DNA of 64,000 bases from contig NZ_KB911255.1 in NCBI RefSeq assembly GCF_000383415.1, positions 542,001-606,000 of the forward strand, read 5' to 3'. Numbering within the stretch: position 1 is the stretch's first letter; each line of letters starts with the position of its first letter. The notes below the pieces were generated by a model. That model was not told where the DNA came from. It worked only from the letters and a program-made list of their open reading frames with translations, and made no database searches. Below, one piece after another: positions 17,096 through 25,983 of this stretch. This stretch comes from Hyphomicrobium zavarzinii ATCC 27496 (GTDB lineage: Bacteria > Pseudomonadota > Alphaproteobacteria > Rhizobiales > Hyphomicrobiaceae). A program made the translations under genes and the position numbers.

Positions 17096-18760
17096 ATGCC
17101 AAAATATGTCGCCCTGGATACCCAGAAGTGGGCCTTAAATCAGCTTAAGGAGGCCTGCAACGGCCTGTTCGTCGATTTTCTCGTGGTCAAGCGGGAAGGT
17201 TTGACCAATACCAACCCTATCACAATCAGCACAAAGACAACCCTCGACTCGACAACAAGACTGATGGGAATTGTAAGCAGCAATGGTTCTGCACTCGATT
17301 CCGACCATGTCTTCTTCAACCCCTTCGTCTGGCAGTGGCGGCATATGGGTTATCCCCGTTCCGGCACTTATACATCGCTTGAGCGCAGCAACACGCTGCG
17401 TCCGATCGTGCACATCGAGCACGACCGCGATGGGATGATACTAAAATTGACAGAGAACTACGTCGATGCAGTGCAAACGAAACTGCGTCGTTCCAAATCG
17501 AAGCAGCTTAAGGTCCCAGCAGAAGCTTTGGCTGCATGGGCACTAAGATATGATGATTTGACTGATGACGTGACACCCGAAAAGTTAGTCGATCGATTTA
17601 AGACTGAATACAAGTTTGATGACAAAGAGTTTGCAGCGTTTTTTGGCAGAGTGGGGATGCCGCAGGGGCACTCATTTGCTGACGTGCCAGTCGATCGCGA
17701 TCAACTGCTTGAGCATCTTCTGACAATTGCGCCTCTTGAAGCGAAGCCCGTGGTGGAGGCAGAGGCTGAAAGCATCGAAGAGGATCTTCCTGAAGACCTA
17801 ATTGAATATCTACGGCGCGACCTGTTGCTACCGGATGCGCTGTTGCGCCAGCTTGTGACGCTGCTGCGCGCTGGAAAACACTTGATACTCACAGGGCCGC
17901 CTGGCACTGGGAAATCGACCTTGGCGGGCCGACTTGCGGAAGTTGGCGAGAAGTATGCAAGCGAATTTTCGTTTCCCGCATCAGATGGGCACGTGTTCAC
18001 GACGGCGACTGCTGACTGGACCACGTTTGACACACTTGGCGGGTATATGCCTGCGGTTGATGGAGCAAAGCTTGTGTTCCAAGAGGGACTGTTTGTTCAG
18101 GCCCTTCGTGAGAATAAGTGGCTGGTCATAGACGAATTGAATCGAGCTGATGTCGACAAGGCTTTCGGTCAGCTGTTTACGGTTTTGTCCGGCCATAACG
18201 CCGTTATGCCCTATCGACAGGGCGGCAAAAACGTCACGCTAGCATTCGACCGGAACTCCGCAGCGTCCGGCTTTTCCGGTGAGACGGGAAGATATACCGT
18301 TGGTCGGGATTGGCGGATTATCGCGACCATGAACACGTTCGATCGAAACCTGCTTTTTCAGTTATCTGCCGCGTTCGTTCGTCGTTTCGCAGTTGTGCAT
18401 GTCGGCATTCCTCCGCCGGACGAGCTGATTGCTTGGATAGAGGGTCGAGGACTTGATCAAGCCGATCTTGAACTCGTCGGAAAACTTCTTCCCGTCCTTA
18501 ACAGTGTTCGCCCGCTAGGGCCGGCTATCTGGGCTGACCTCGTGGATTATATGAGCATGAGAACGAAGCACTCGTTCGGCGGCAGTCTGGCGGCTTCGGC
18601 AGAAGCATCATTTATCGATGCTGTGACAGCGTATGTCCTTCCGCAGCTCGATGGGTTGGATCAGGAATCGCTTTCCTCAGTTGAAGGGCAGATTTTGGAA
18701 CTGCTGCAAAGCGAGGCAGAAAAATCGCGGTTATCTGCAACGTTCAAAGAAGTCTTCTGA
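17096..18760 (+). CDS. McrB-like AAA+ NTPase of a restriction system
   Basis: 554 residues. The N-terminal 200 residues are a probable DNA-recognition part that I do not recognise. The motor has Walker A GPPGTGKS (about 267-274), Walker B WLVIDELNRAD (about 342-352), MNTFDR (about 412-417, matching the MNTxDR motif that marks the GTP-using McrB branch) and an arginine finger region AFVRRF (about 427-431). The start ATG at 17096 is chosen because the residues before it lack coding character. The downstream nuclease gene begins after a 2-base gap. Expected to translocate or remodel DNA for the nuclease. Codon use is A+T-richer than the host genes. Confidence 0.88.
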   Translation: MPKYVALDTQKWALNQLKEACNGLFVDFLVVKREGLTNTNPITISTKTTLDSTTRLMGIVSSNGSALDSDHVFFNPFVWQWRHMGYPRSGTYTSLERSNTLRPIVHIEHDRDGMILKLTENYVDAVQTKLRRSKSKQLKVPAEALAAWALRYDDLTDDVTPEKLVDRFKTEYKFDDKEFAAFFGRVGMPQGHSFADVPVDRDQLLEHLLTIAPLEAKPVVEAEAESIEEDLPEDLIEYLRRDLLLPDALLRQLVTLLRAGKHLILTGPPGTGKSTLAGRLAEVGEKYASEFSFPASDGHVFTTATADWTTFDTLGGYMPAVDGAKLVFQEGLFVQALRENKWLVIDELNRADVDKAFGQLFTVLSGHNAVMPYRQGGKNVTLAFDRNSAASGFSGETGRYTVGRDWRIIATMNTFDRNLLFQLSAAFVRRFAVVHVGIPPPDELIAWIEGRGLDQADLELVGKLLPVLNSVRPLGPAIWADLVDYMSMRTKHSFGGSLAASAEASFIDAVTAYVLPQLDGLDQESLSSVEGQILELLQSEAEKSRLSATFKEVF

Positions 18761-18762
18761 AA

Positions 18763-19980
18763 TTGTGGACGAGCGATGAATTTGAGCAAGTCTTAGATGG
18801 GGTTTCTCGCCTCGGCTGGGTCCTGCTCAAACGATTTTCGGCTACCTATCGCCCATCAGATGTTCTTGCTGCGTTTGCCTGTCTTCCCAAGCGAGATTTC
18901 GAGACGCTACGCCGTTTGAACTTCGCACTTACTGATGAATTGAAAGCTTTCTTGGATGAGCATTTGCCGCATTTTATACGGACAATGCCATCTACCACGC
19001 AACACATGGTTGACGACCGTTCGGGGCCGCCACGTGGCCGGATAGATTGGCAGAGAACTATCGCGAGGCGTACCCAGTCGGGCAGTGATCCTACACGTTT
19101 TGTTACGCGCGCAATTGAACGCAGCGCGGATACAGGCGCGGCAAGACTTTTCTCCTTTCTCTTGGGCCGTATAGTTGAGAACGGCGAATGGCTAGATCGT
19201 CATCAAATCCCTGAAATTGCCCGTGTGCAGACGCTAAACAGCACCGATATTGCCCGAAGAAACGCCGGAGCGTTGCGAGGCAGAGGTGTTCGCCCCAGTA
19301 ATCGTTTAAGTGCACGCGAAGTCGGCCCGCTTCGCAAAAGTAGGAGACCCGATGTACTTGCTGCCGTGCGAATTTACGATCTGTACGTCAACATTGTCGA
19401 ACTGGCGAATGAGAACCTATTACGCAATCTTCTGAGACAAAAGCAACTTGCTCCTGAGGATCTTGATGACCTTTTTGAGGTTTGGACACTGCTGGTATTA
19501 GTGGAGATTCATCTGCGAAACGGCTGGGAGTTAAATGAGGCACTCTTGATCGGGGGCGACACTGCTCCAAAACGCCCAAAATTCACATTGGAGAAAGACG
19601 GACTGACTGTCGAAATTTTCTATCAGACGGTCCCGCAGGAAATGGGCAAAGCTAGTGCATATAAGGCGATTTTCAGCGAGTACGATCTTGACGCTTCAAT
19701 GCGGCGACCCGACGTCACTGCACGAGTGACTTGGCCGACGGGCGAAATCCAACGCATCATCATTGAGGTTAAACGCACGAGAGATCAGCGCTACATTCTG
19801 GATAGTGTGTACAAAACGTTAGGTTATCTAGCTGACTTCAGAGAGACCGTCGGTCCAAACAGCCCATTAGCTATTCTCGTCGTTTGGGACGGTATCAAGC
19901 GAACCAAGGCAGCAGGGCGCCTTAGTCCGGTTGAGATTGTTACAGCATCCGAACTGCCGTCAATATCACTTCCCTACTGA
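18763..19980 (+). CDS. McrC-like PD-(D/E)XK nuclease subunit
   Basis: 405 residues. The C-terminal part holds a PD-(D/E)XK nuclease core: Asp in RPDVTARV (about residue 317) and E-V-K in IIIEVKRT (about 335-337), with a later Gln in the helix RDQRYIL. The N-terminal 200 residues are helical and unassigned. The gene follows the McrB-like gene after 2 bases and appears to start at TTG, since no in-frame ATG or GTG is close, suggesting coupled translation. Pairing with an McrB-like NTPase indicates an McrBC/LlaJI-type restriction enzyme. It converges on the methyltransferase gene with a 15-base overlap. Confidence 0.83.
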   Translation: MWTSDEFEQVLDGVSRLGWVLLKRFSATYRPSDVLAAFACLPKRDFETLRRLNFALTDELKAFLDEHLPHFIRTMPSTTQHMVDDRSGPPRGRIDWQRTIARRTQSGSDPTRFVTRAIERSADTGAARLFSFLLGRIVENGEWLDRHQIPEIARVQTLNSTDIARRNAGALRGRGVRPSNRLSAREVGPLRKSRRPDVLAAVRIYDLYVNIVELANENLLRNLLRQKQLAPEDLDDLFEVWTLLVLVEIHLRNGWELNEALLIGGDTAPKRPKFTLEKDGLTVEIFYQTVPQEMGKASAYKAIFSEYDLDASMRRPDVTARVTWPTGEIQRIIIEVKRTRDQRYILDSVYKTLGYLADFRETVGPNSPLAILVVWDGIKRTKAAGRLSPVEIVTASELPSISLPY

Positions 19981-21234
19981 GCCCTTTCCAGGCTTCTGGC
20001 GTCGAGTATTTCGGGCGGGCGGTTTGTTGGTTTCCCGAGATTGCTCTAGCTTCTTGTTGGCTAGATCGACGTATTCCTGTGACACGTCAAAACCGACGAA
20101 CTGTCTCTTCAACTTCAATGCAGCAAGACCGCTCGTCCCGGACCCTGCAAACGGATCAAGCACTAAGCCGTTCTCTTTCGTGGACAGTGCGATGCAGCGC
20201 CCAGGAAGCGCCAACGGGAATTGCGCACCGTGACCATCACCACCTGACGAGGTCGGAAGGTGCCAAACATCTGTGACCTTGTCTTGTTCCAAAAGTGGGT
20301 TGCGACCGCCAAGCATGGCCGGCGTAGTTCGGAATGCTTCTTTATCGAAGCAGGGAGTCCGAACCTTCGTCAGGTGGATGATGTGCTCGACAGATTTTGT
20401 GACGCGAGAATTGGTTGGCTCAGGCATTGAGCCATCTTTGCTCCATGAGATCATGGATTTTACAAGGTAGCCGATCCTGCTGGCGCGCTCCGCGATACGC
20501 TGTGGTATCAGTGCTTGTTCGCCGTCCTCAAGATAGGCATGTCCAGCGCTGTAACGTCGGCAGTTGTGTTCTGTCCAGCGACGACGATCGAGGCCCTTCA
20601 TGGCTCGAAGTGTTTCAGCCGCGTTGCCCCTAATCTGGGTGCGGGTATTAAAAGTATCTCCGATGTTCCACCAGATGGAACCCAGGTTCGCGAGTTTGGG
20701 CTTCAGCAGATAGAGAATTTCGACCGAGTGGCGAATGAAGCCCTCAGGCGTTTGTTCGTGGCCGTAGGGACAGACCTCCCCGTCAGCCCATTCGACCTGC
20801 TTCGGTGTGCCATAGATACGGACAGCCCAATAAGGCGTTGACGTCACTACGCAATCGACACTTTTGTCGGCCAGTGAAGATATGAGCTTGTGCGCATCAC
20901 CACAGATCACTTGGTTCAACGGGATACTATGCGGGCGGAGTTGCTCGACGCTCCTGAGAGATGCCAACCTATTGAAGTATGCTGCCACCTTGCTTCTTGG
21001 CACAAAGGTCTCGGCCGCGTCATCGATCAGAAGTAATTTTTCGATGTCATCAAAGCCGACCCTCTTAGCCGAGCCAATAACCCTGCGAACAAACGACGGA
21101 TGAAGCCCGACGATTGGGGCTACTTCGTCAACGGAAAAAAGCTGATCATCGTTCGAGCCTGGACGCTCCCACCCCGCCAACGAACTGCGGGGATGGATGT
21201 CCGGCCATCCTTCAAGCTGAGTTCGTGACTTCAT
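19966..21234 (-). CDS. DNA methyltransferase (N4-cytosine/N6-adenine type)
   Basis: 422 residues. Motif IV, TSTPYW (about 131-136), comes before motif I, LDPFAGSGTSG (about 359-369), the beta-class order used by N4mC and N6mA enzymes. The usual TSPPYW has Thr in place of the first Pro here. Residues 30-100 look like a helix-turn-helix/specificity region (VDEVAPIVGLHPSFVRRVIG). The adjacent McrB/McrC-like genes make this the protective modification enzyme of a restriction-modification system. The ATG at 21234 is preferred; a TTG 15 bases upstream is possible. The recognition sequence cannot be read. Confidence 0.87.
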   Translation of the reverse strand: MKSRTQLEGWPDIHPRSSLAGWERPGSNDDQLFSVDEVAPIVGLHPSFVRRVIGSAKRVGFDDIEKLLLIDDAAETFVPRSKVAAYFNRLASLRSVEQLRPHSIPLNQVICGDAHKLISSLADKSVDCVVTSTPYWAVRIYGTPKQVEWADGEVCPYGHEQTPEGFIRHSVEILYLLKPKLANLGSIWWNIGDTFNTRTQIRGNAAETLRAMKGLDRRRWTEHNCRRYSAGHAYLEDGEQALIPQRIAERASRIGYLVKSMISWSKDGSMPEPTNSRVTKSVEHIIHLTKVRTPCFDKEAFRTTPAMLGGRNPLLEQDKVTDVWHLPTSSGGDGHGAQFPLALPGRCIALSTKENGLVLDPFAGSGTSGLAALKLKRQFVGFDVSQEYVDLANKKLEQSRETNKPPARNTRRQKPGKGSVGK

Positions 21235-21598
21235 ACGACGTGGTGCCAAGCCTGCAAGAATCGGATTGAATCATGTAATCACGGTTTGTTCTCGTATGCT
21301 AGTGAGGAAGGGAGGAAAACCGGGACGCGCGTGAAGTTTGCTTGTTTGTAGGACCAACGAGCAACACGATCAGCAACTGCGATCGGAGCCAGTGGCTTCG
21401 CTCACGGCGACCGAGAGCGCCGTGGCGCTCAGCAACTAATCTATGGCCGCATCTAAGCTAAGAGGCGCGCGCCGACCACGCCACGTAGATGATTTAAGAG
21501 GCCGTGCGAACACGCACCAGATATCTGCACTAGGCGCCTACCACTGTTTGTTAAGTTCGCGGTCCGGATCATATGTCCTAAGTAATGCACCCCCTCTC
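21235..21598. other. Gap without recognised features
   Basis: Between the divergently placed methyltransferase start and the end of the membrane-protein gene I see no convincing gene, terminator or repeat. Confidence 0.5.
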
Positions 21599-22279
21599 TC
21601 ATTCATCCTTGGGGTTATGCTCCAACAGACGTGACAGCACCGGGCCGAGGAAGGCCGCGTACACAGCCGGGGCTTGGTAGGACAGAAATTGTCGACCGCG
21701 GTTCAGGTAAATCAGCACCAAGGCGATCGCTACGACTGCCGACATAAGAGCCGTGTTGTTGATCGTCCCGGCAGCGGGATCGAGTGATGCGGTAAACCGC
21801 CAAGCTTCAACGATCGCATAGACGAGGAAGCAGAACGCTGCGCTCCGATAAAAGCCAAACTTCGCAAGAAACGGCATGAACGTCGTGCTCAGGCCGTTGG
21901 CTTCAACGTACTCCTTACACAATGGGTAAGGCCGGGCGCCTTCACCAAGGATCTGGTCTGTAAAGTGCTTCTGGATGTAGGTTTCCAGCGCCGTTCCCGA
22001 GCGGGCCATCGTGGTTTCTCTGCCGGCCTTACGCAGCAGCCAGAAGACGATCTTCTCGAAACCATTGGCGAGAGGTTCAACAAGTGCGCCGGCCAACATC
22101 AGAATTGCTGGGACGATAATGACTGCCAGCGCGGCCGAAAGCTTTTCAACCGCCTCCAACACGGCATTAAGATGCCTAGTGCTATGCAGCAAATCCTGGA
22201 TGCCGACGAGCATCAGGATCAAGGCGCCGATGCCGATGTAGACGAATATATCCCACAGGTGCGATCGGAAATCGTTCAT
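21599..22279 (-). CDS. Membrane protein of unknown function
   Basis: 226 residues with hydrophobic helices near 10-29 (VYIGIGALILMLVGIQDLL), 48-66, 140-160 and 178-196 (probably four), separated by a polar cytoplasmic-looking region (about 75-130) that includes ETYIQKHFTDQILGEGARPYP. I do not recognise a family. It sits in the defence-rich element between the restriction cassette and the DUF2971/PIN-like pair, so a membrane effector is possible but unproven. Confidence 0.6.
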   Translation of the reverse strand: MNDFRSHLWDIFVYIGIGALILMLVGIQDLLHSTRHLNAVLEAVEKLSAALAVIIVPAILMLAGALVEPLANGFEKIVFWLLRKAGRETTMARSGTALETYIQKHFTDQILGEGARPYPLCKEYVEANGLSTTFMPFLAKFGFYRSAAFCFLVYAIVEAWRFTASLDPAAGTINNTALMSAVVAIALVLIYLNRGRQFLSYQAPAVYAAFLGPVLSRLLEHNPKDE

Positions 22280-22525
22280 TGGAGCCCCTCGCGCGCTGAA
22301 TGCCGAATCAATCGCCGCGTGCTCCGACCTTAGCCTATCGCCGAACGGCTAGCGGCCGGCGATAGCGTGTTTTACGCGGGGGTCGAATTTGTTGCTGGCG
22401 CGTCATTCATGACCATCGCCTGGGGACCGCGACCAGAGAATTACGCAACGCCATCGCCGGGAATATGGTCATCCCACTCGTTGCGACCTGTAAGATTGGA
22501 GGGTGGCGGGCGATAGATGCGCGGC

Positions 22526-23155
22526 TCAGGATGCTATCCCGTCGACATAGCCCTTCCATTGCTCGTTCTCGACCAGTGTTGAACGATTCAGCTTGATGCT
22601 CTTGCATCCCGGGATCGATCGGATGGTTGCCTTGACCGAGTCCGACAATGGCTTCGGCATCCACGGGCTAAGGTTGATGCGTGCAATTGCCGCCAAGTCG
22701 ACGTCGAACTCCTTGAAGCTGAGTAGGTGCTCGTTGTCGACGTAAACGATCCGGAACTCCTTCTCGTCCTGATAGGGGAACCGCTTGATGAACGGCAGGT
22801 CGTTGACGGTCGGCGGTGCTTTGCCGAGCTTGCGCAGCTCGTAATACTCGACCGAACCGTGGCGCACATGCGGGATGCCTGCGAATGCTTGTATCAGGCG
22901 TTCGCGGTCGAACTCCAAACACACGCCGTCCATCCCCTGCGAAAACACTCGCCAATGGTGGTACGTCTCAAACTGCTGCGCGAAGCACAGTGCGAGGATG
23001 GAGCGGGCTTGCACCGCTTCCTGATACTTCCGCATGGTGTAGACGTCGTTGCGGTCGTCCCATAGCTCGGGATTGAGCAGCGTGAGTTTTCGCTGCCGAA
23101 GGATCTGGATGGCAGCCACCAGGCTGGTGTAGCGCCGGAGGGATGGCTCACTCAT
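22526..23155 (-). CDS. DUF2971 domain protein
   Basis: 209 residues. The segments YTSLVAAIQILRQRKLTLLNPELWDDRND, ALCFAQQFETYHHWRVFSQGMDGVCLEFD and a later K-EFRIVYVD match the pattern of DUF2971 proteins (region where a query residue pair follows W-x-x-Y/F), a family of unknown biochemistry seen on mobile elements. The start at 23155 gives MSEPSLRRYTS; an ATG 12 bases upstream is also possible. It is divergent from the PIN-like gene with about 150 bases between them, and shares a promoter region with it. Confidence 0.72.
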   Translation of the reverse strand: MSEPSLRRYTSLVAAIQILRQRKLTLLNPELWDDRNDVYTMRKYQEAVQARSILALCFAQQFETYHHWRVFSQGMDGVCLEFDRERLIQAFAGIPHVRHGSVEYYELRKLGKAPPTVNDLPFIKRFPYQDEKEFRIVYVDNEHLLSFKEFDVDLAAIARINLSPWMPKPLSDSVKATIRSIPGCKSIKLNRSTLVENEQWKGYVDGIAS

Positions 23156-23308
23156 GCAAGGCTCCATGTCAGAAGAGCGTCTGGGTCGTCGATTTAGAGG
23201 CGTTTCCTTGCGTGATGTGAACCTGTTGTTTTGCGGAGGCGAAAGCCGTCCACAGGACGCTGGGGCTGCGTCTGGCGAGAAGCCGCAATTGCCCAGCAAG
23301 TATAGACC

Positions 23309-24562
23309 ATGGGACCCATGGTGCTGTTCGACAAGTCTGCCATCGAGATGCTGAACGTGAACGAGGCGGCCGTCTTTGACTGCCTCTTCATGACCAACCT
23401 GTGCCCGATCTATCTGGTCGAGGTTCTTGCTGACCTTCAGAAGAAAGAAACCAGCGGACGCGACCACGCCAAGGTGGTTGCTGACATGGCCCGCAAGACG
23501 CCGGTGCTGCACACTTACCCCAATGTCGTACACACGACGATGTGCCTGCATGAGCTGCTCGGCCGCCCGGTCGGCATGGATGGTCGACCGTCGGTCGGTG
23601 GCGGGCGAGCCGTAAAGCATGCCGGCAAGGTCTCCATGGTATTCGACGCCCAGCCGGAAATGGAGGCGTTCAACCGATGGCAGGACGGCCGGTTTATGGA
23701 CGTCGAGCGGATGTTTGTTGCAGGGTGGCGGCAAGCGCTTCTGGACATGGACCTGTCCGGCAGTGCCAAGGTGATCAAGGGGGCCCTTGGCGTGACCGCC
23801 ATGCCGAAGAACGAAGCCGACGCCTTTGCGATGGCCCGACAGGTGATGGCCACCACGCCACGCTTTGAACTCCTCAAGACGGCGTATTTTGTCCTTGGCT
23901 TGCCGAAGGAGATGTTTCGCTATGTCGAGCAGCGCTGGAAGTCACATGGTTATCCAGCATTGACCGACTATGCGCCCTACGTGGCGCATTGCTTCCTGGT
24001 CGATCTGTTCTTCTACATCGCGATCGACAAGGGGTTGATCTCACCCGATCGGCCGAGCAATCGCACGGATATGGCCTACCTCTACTATCTGCCGTTCTGT
24101 GAGGTCTTTCTGTCGAACGACAAGCTCCATCGGCGTGCTGCGCCGCTATTTCTTACGGAGCGGCAACGGTTCGTCGTCGCTGGCGAGCTGAAGCCGGAGC
24201 TGACGACACTTGAGGCGGCGCTCTGGGAGTTGCCCGAAGACCAGAAGGAGGAGGGACTGTTTCATCTGGCGGGGCGGCCACCCGAAGGAAGCAGCGGGCT
24301 ATTGAAGAGCCTGTGGGATCGTTTCAGGCCCGGACACGAAAAGAAGAAGGACGAGACCGACAGAATGACGCCCGAGCAGACTGACAGACTGCTGAAGGAA
24401 CTCAAAAGGATGTCAGGCGGCGACAAGGCAGCGCCATCGAGTTGGCGGCCGTCTCCCAGCCAGTTGCGAGATCCGGATCGTGTGATGATCGAGCGCAAGA
24501 TACCCGTTGGACGCGGACGCTGGCGTATGCTGCCGAAGGGCATCAAGGGCGACTTGGATTAA
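23309..24562 (+). CDS. PIN-like nuclease-domain protein
   Basis: 417 residues. The N terminus reads VLFDKSAIE, then an acidic position in YLVEVLADL (Glu38), and far downstream NRTDMAYLYYLPFCEVFLSNDKLHRR (about 252-277). These supply Asp8, Glu38, Asp255 and Asp272 in the order and spacing of a PIN-like metal-dependent RNase with a long helical insert. The C terminus (about 340-417) is basic and Pro-rich. An ATG at 23318 is an alternative start. The divergent DUF2971 gene could be its partner; the role is inferred from fold only. Confidence 0.65.
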   Translation: MGPMVLFDKSAIEMLNVNEAAVFDCLFMTNLCPIYLVEVLADLQKKETSGRDHAKVVADMARKTPVLHTYPNVVHTTMCLHELLGRPVGMDGRPSVGGGRAVKHAGKVSMVFDAQPEMEAFNRWQDGRFMDVERMFVAGWRQALLDMDLSGSAKVIKGALGVTAMPKNEADAFAMARQVMATTPRFELLKTAYFVLGLPKEMFRYVEQRWKSHGYPALTDYAPYVAHCFLVDLFFYIAIDKGLISPDRPSNRTDMAYLYYLPFCEVFLSNDKLHRRAAPLFLTERQRFVVAGELKPELTTLEAALWELPEDQKEEGLFHLAGRPPEGSSGLLKSLWDRFRPGHEKKKDETDRMTPEQTDRLLKELKRMSGGDKAAPSSWRPSPSQLRDPDRVMIERKIPVGRGRWRMLPKGIKGDLD

Positions 24563-24607
24563 CAAGCCCAGATGATGCGTGGTCGCGCCCCAGAATTCTG
24601 ACTGCAC

Positions 24608-24635
24608 ACAAAAAAGCCCCTCCATTCGAGGGGCT
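24608..24635 (-). terminator. Rho-independent terminator
   Basis: AGCCCCTC (24615-24622) pairs with GAGGGGCT (24628-24635) around a 5-base loop, and the minus-strand transcript then runs into U residues (A-run on the plus strand at 24610-24615). It lies just after the small gene ending at 24641. Confidence 0.85.
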
Positions 24636-24640
24636 GGAGT

Positions 24641-24841
24641 TCAAGGTAGAGGCAATGGACCGTCCCGGCGAATGTACTTGATGCAATCGATCACCGCCGT
24701 GAGCTTGGCGGCCCGCATACCGTGCTGGAGGGTATAGGCCCGCGTGTAAGCGAGCTTGTCCCAAGTGGCGGGCCGCTTGCCAATCTGGCGCAGGATACGA
24801 CGCGCACGCGGGGATGGCGGCGGGCAAGAGTGTTTCTGCAT
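24641..24841 (-). CDS. Small basic protein, unknown
   Basis: 66 residues, rich in Arg and Lys, with RILRQIGKRPATWDKLAYTRAY and AAKLTAVIDCIKYI. No family recognised. The start MQKHSC is set by GGAG six bases upstream, and a strong terminator follows the stop, both arguing for a real gene despite the size. It lies near the replication region of the element. Confidence 0.6.
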   Translation of the reverse strand: MQKHSCPPPSPRARRILRQIGKRPATWDKLAYTRAYTLQHGMRAAKLTAVIDCIKYIRRDGPLPLP

Positions 24842-24912
24842 GGCAGACTCCAAACGTGAGGGGGTTGGGCTTGAAGTCTGGGGCGGAATTCACGCTCTGC
24901 CAGTGAGAGCAC

Positions 24913-24942
24913 GAAAAAAATCCCCGCCATTGCTGACGGGGA
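24913..24942 (-). terminator. Rho-independent terminator
   Basis: TCCCCG (24921-24926) pairs with CGGGGA (24937-24942); the minus-strand product ends in seven U residues (A-run 24914-24920). It follows the small gene that ends at 24967. Confidence 0.82.
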
Positions 24943-24966
24943 CGCGCTCCGAAGAGCTTTGAGATG

Positions 24967-25170
24967 TCAGGCGGCTTCCGCCTCCTCCTTAGCCTTCGGG
25001 ATCGAGAAGACGATCTTCTCGCCGACCGAGACGCCGGGATTGAGCAGCAGCGTGAACGGGTGAGCCTCGTTGCCGTTCTCGAAGACCGAACCCACGCGAG
25101 TCCAGAACTCCTTGCCGTCGCGCTTGGCGACGACGTTTGCGACATAGACGGGCTTCTTTCCTTCGGCCAT
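24967..25170 (-). CDS. Small conserved-looking hypothetical protein
   Basis: 67 residues (MAEGKKPVYVANVVAKRDGKEFWTRVG... ending in an acidic tail), an OB-like beta-rich pattern of short strands (VYVANVVAKRDG, TRVGSVFENG, FTLLLNPGVSVGEKIVFSIP). Such short proteins are common on plasmids and integrated elements but I assign no function. The start at 25170 has GGAG eight bases upstream; a longer frame begins at 25221. A strong terminator follows. Confidence 0.65.
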   Translation of the reverse strand: MAEGKKPVYVANVVAKRDGKEFWTRVGSVFENGNEAHPFTLLLNPGVSVGEKIVFSIPKAKEEAEAA

Positions 25171-25673
25171 GACTTTCACTCCATTGGGTTGAGTGCCAAA
25201 CGTTTGCAGATTGGTCTGCACTCAAGGTCTGGGGCGGCAAGTCGGTTTCGCAAGTGGCGCCGCGTTGCTTTTTTTTGCTGCACAAACATTACTCCATTCA
25301 GTTGAGCGAACTTGGTTCAAATCCGTGATCTTGGCTTCGTCGTGATGTGAGGAGATAGCCTCAGGATACCTGCGGTATATGTATACAAGGCGGGCGTTTC
25401 CGCTTCTCGACCCATTCTTTGTCATGCAGGCTTTTCGTCCCGCACGATCCTGTCTCGAAGCGAAGGTTTCCGTCCAGAGCGTAAGCGGCGGACGGATTGC
25501 GGTTTGTGAGCGGTCTTCCGCGAACGCAATTTTAAGGGTCTCAACTTGCGGTCAATTTCTGATGAGTTGTCCACAAGGCTGTCTCGTCCCTTTAGGTCTT
25601 AATCTATTCTTATTCTAGTCTCTAATAAGTCTGTGGACGCCAACAGTGAATCAAATCAAATATTTGCATTGCA

Positions 25674-25757
25674 TTTCTGGTGGGGCTGTTACGATTTCTG
25701 GTAACGCCATTACGAAATCTGGTAGGGCCACTACGGATTCTGGTAGCGCCATTACGC
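25674..25757 (+). repeat. Four tandem 21-bp iterons
   Basis: Contiguous 21-bp units at 25674-25694, 25695-25715, 25716-25736 and 25737-25757. Each has TCTGGT at positions 3-8, a G/C-rich centre GCC (GCT in the first) at 12-14, and TACG at 17-20; the first unit is the most divergent. Tandem direct repeats of this period next to a Rep gene are the binding sites of plasmid initiators. Confidence 0.85.
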
Positions 25758-25770
25758 TCGTCGGAGCGAC

Positions 25771-25779
25771 TTATCCACA
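25771..25779 (+). promoter_or_regulatory. DnaA box
   Basis: TTATCCACA, the perfect consensus, 13 bases after the last iteron. Confidence 0.8.
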
Positions 25780-25983
25780 GGGACGAGCATACCTCCCCAC
25801 GCGCACGCGCAATCTCGTCACACACCTTCGCGTAAAGTCCCCGCAGTCACTTGCACTATTAGGGGTGGGCCCTCCAAGTCTTTGAATTTTCGTTTTGCCG
25901 TGCCTGCAATTTAAGCTTCTTTTGGTGTCGCGGTTCCGGCGTTTGGTGGCGTGGTTCCCAATTACGTGATTTACTCGCCATAA

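Larger units (their letters stand above)
25171..25983. other. Predicted plasmid-type replication origin region
   Basis: No protein gene is supported. It holds an A+T-rich stretch (about 25595-25665), four tandem iterons (25674-25757), a perfect DnaA box (25771-25779) and a DnaA-like box TTGTCCACA (25567-25575, one mismatch), directly before an initiator-like gene. Confidence 0.75.

Noticed and set aside
23168-23734. N-terminal extension of the DUF2971 frame
   Set aside because: It is antisense to the PIN-like gene and lies before the natural start at 23155 or 23167.
25674-25757. Possible CRISPR array
   Set aside because: The repeats are directly tandem at 21 bp with no spacers and no cas genes; the iteron explanation fits better.
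25622-25885. Short open frames over the iterons on both strands
   Set aside because: Their repetitive residues simply reflect the 21-bp repeats, which are a multiple of three.
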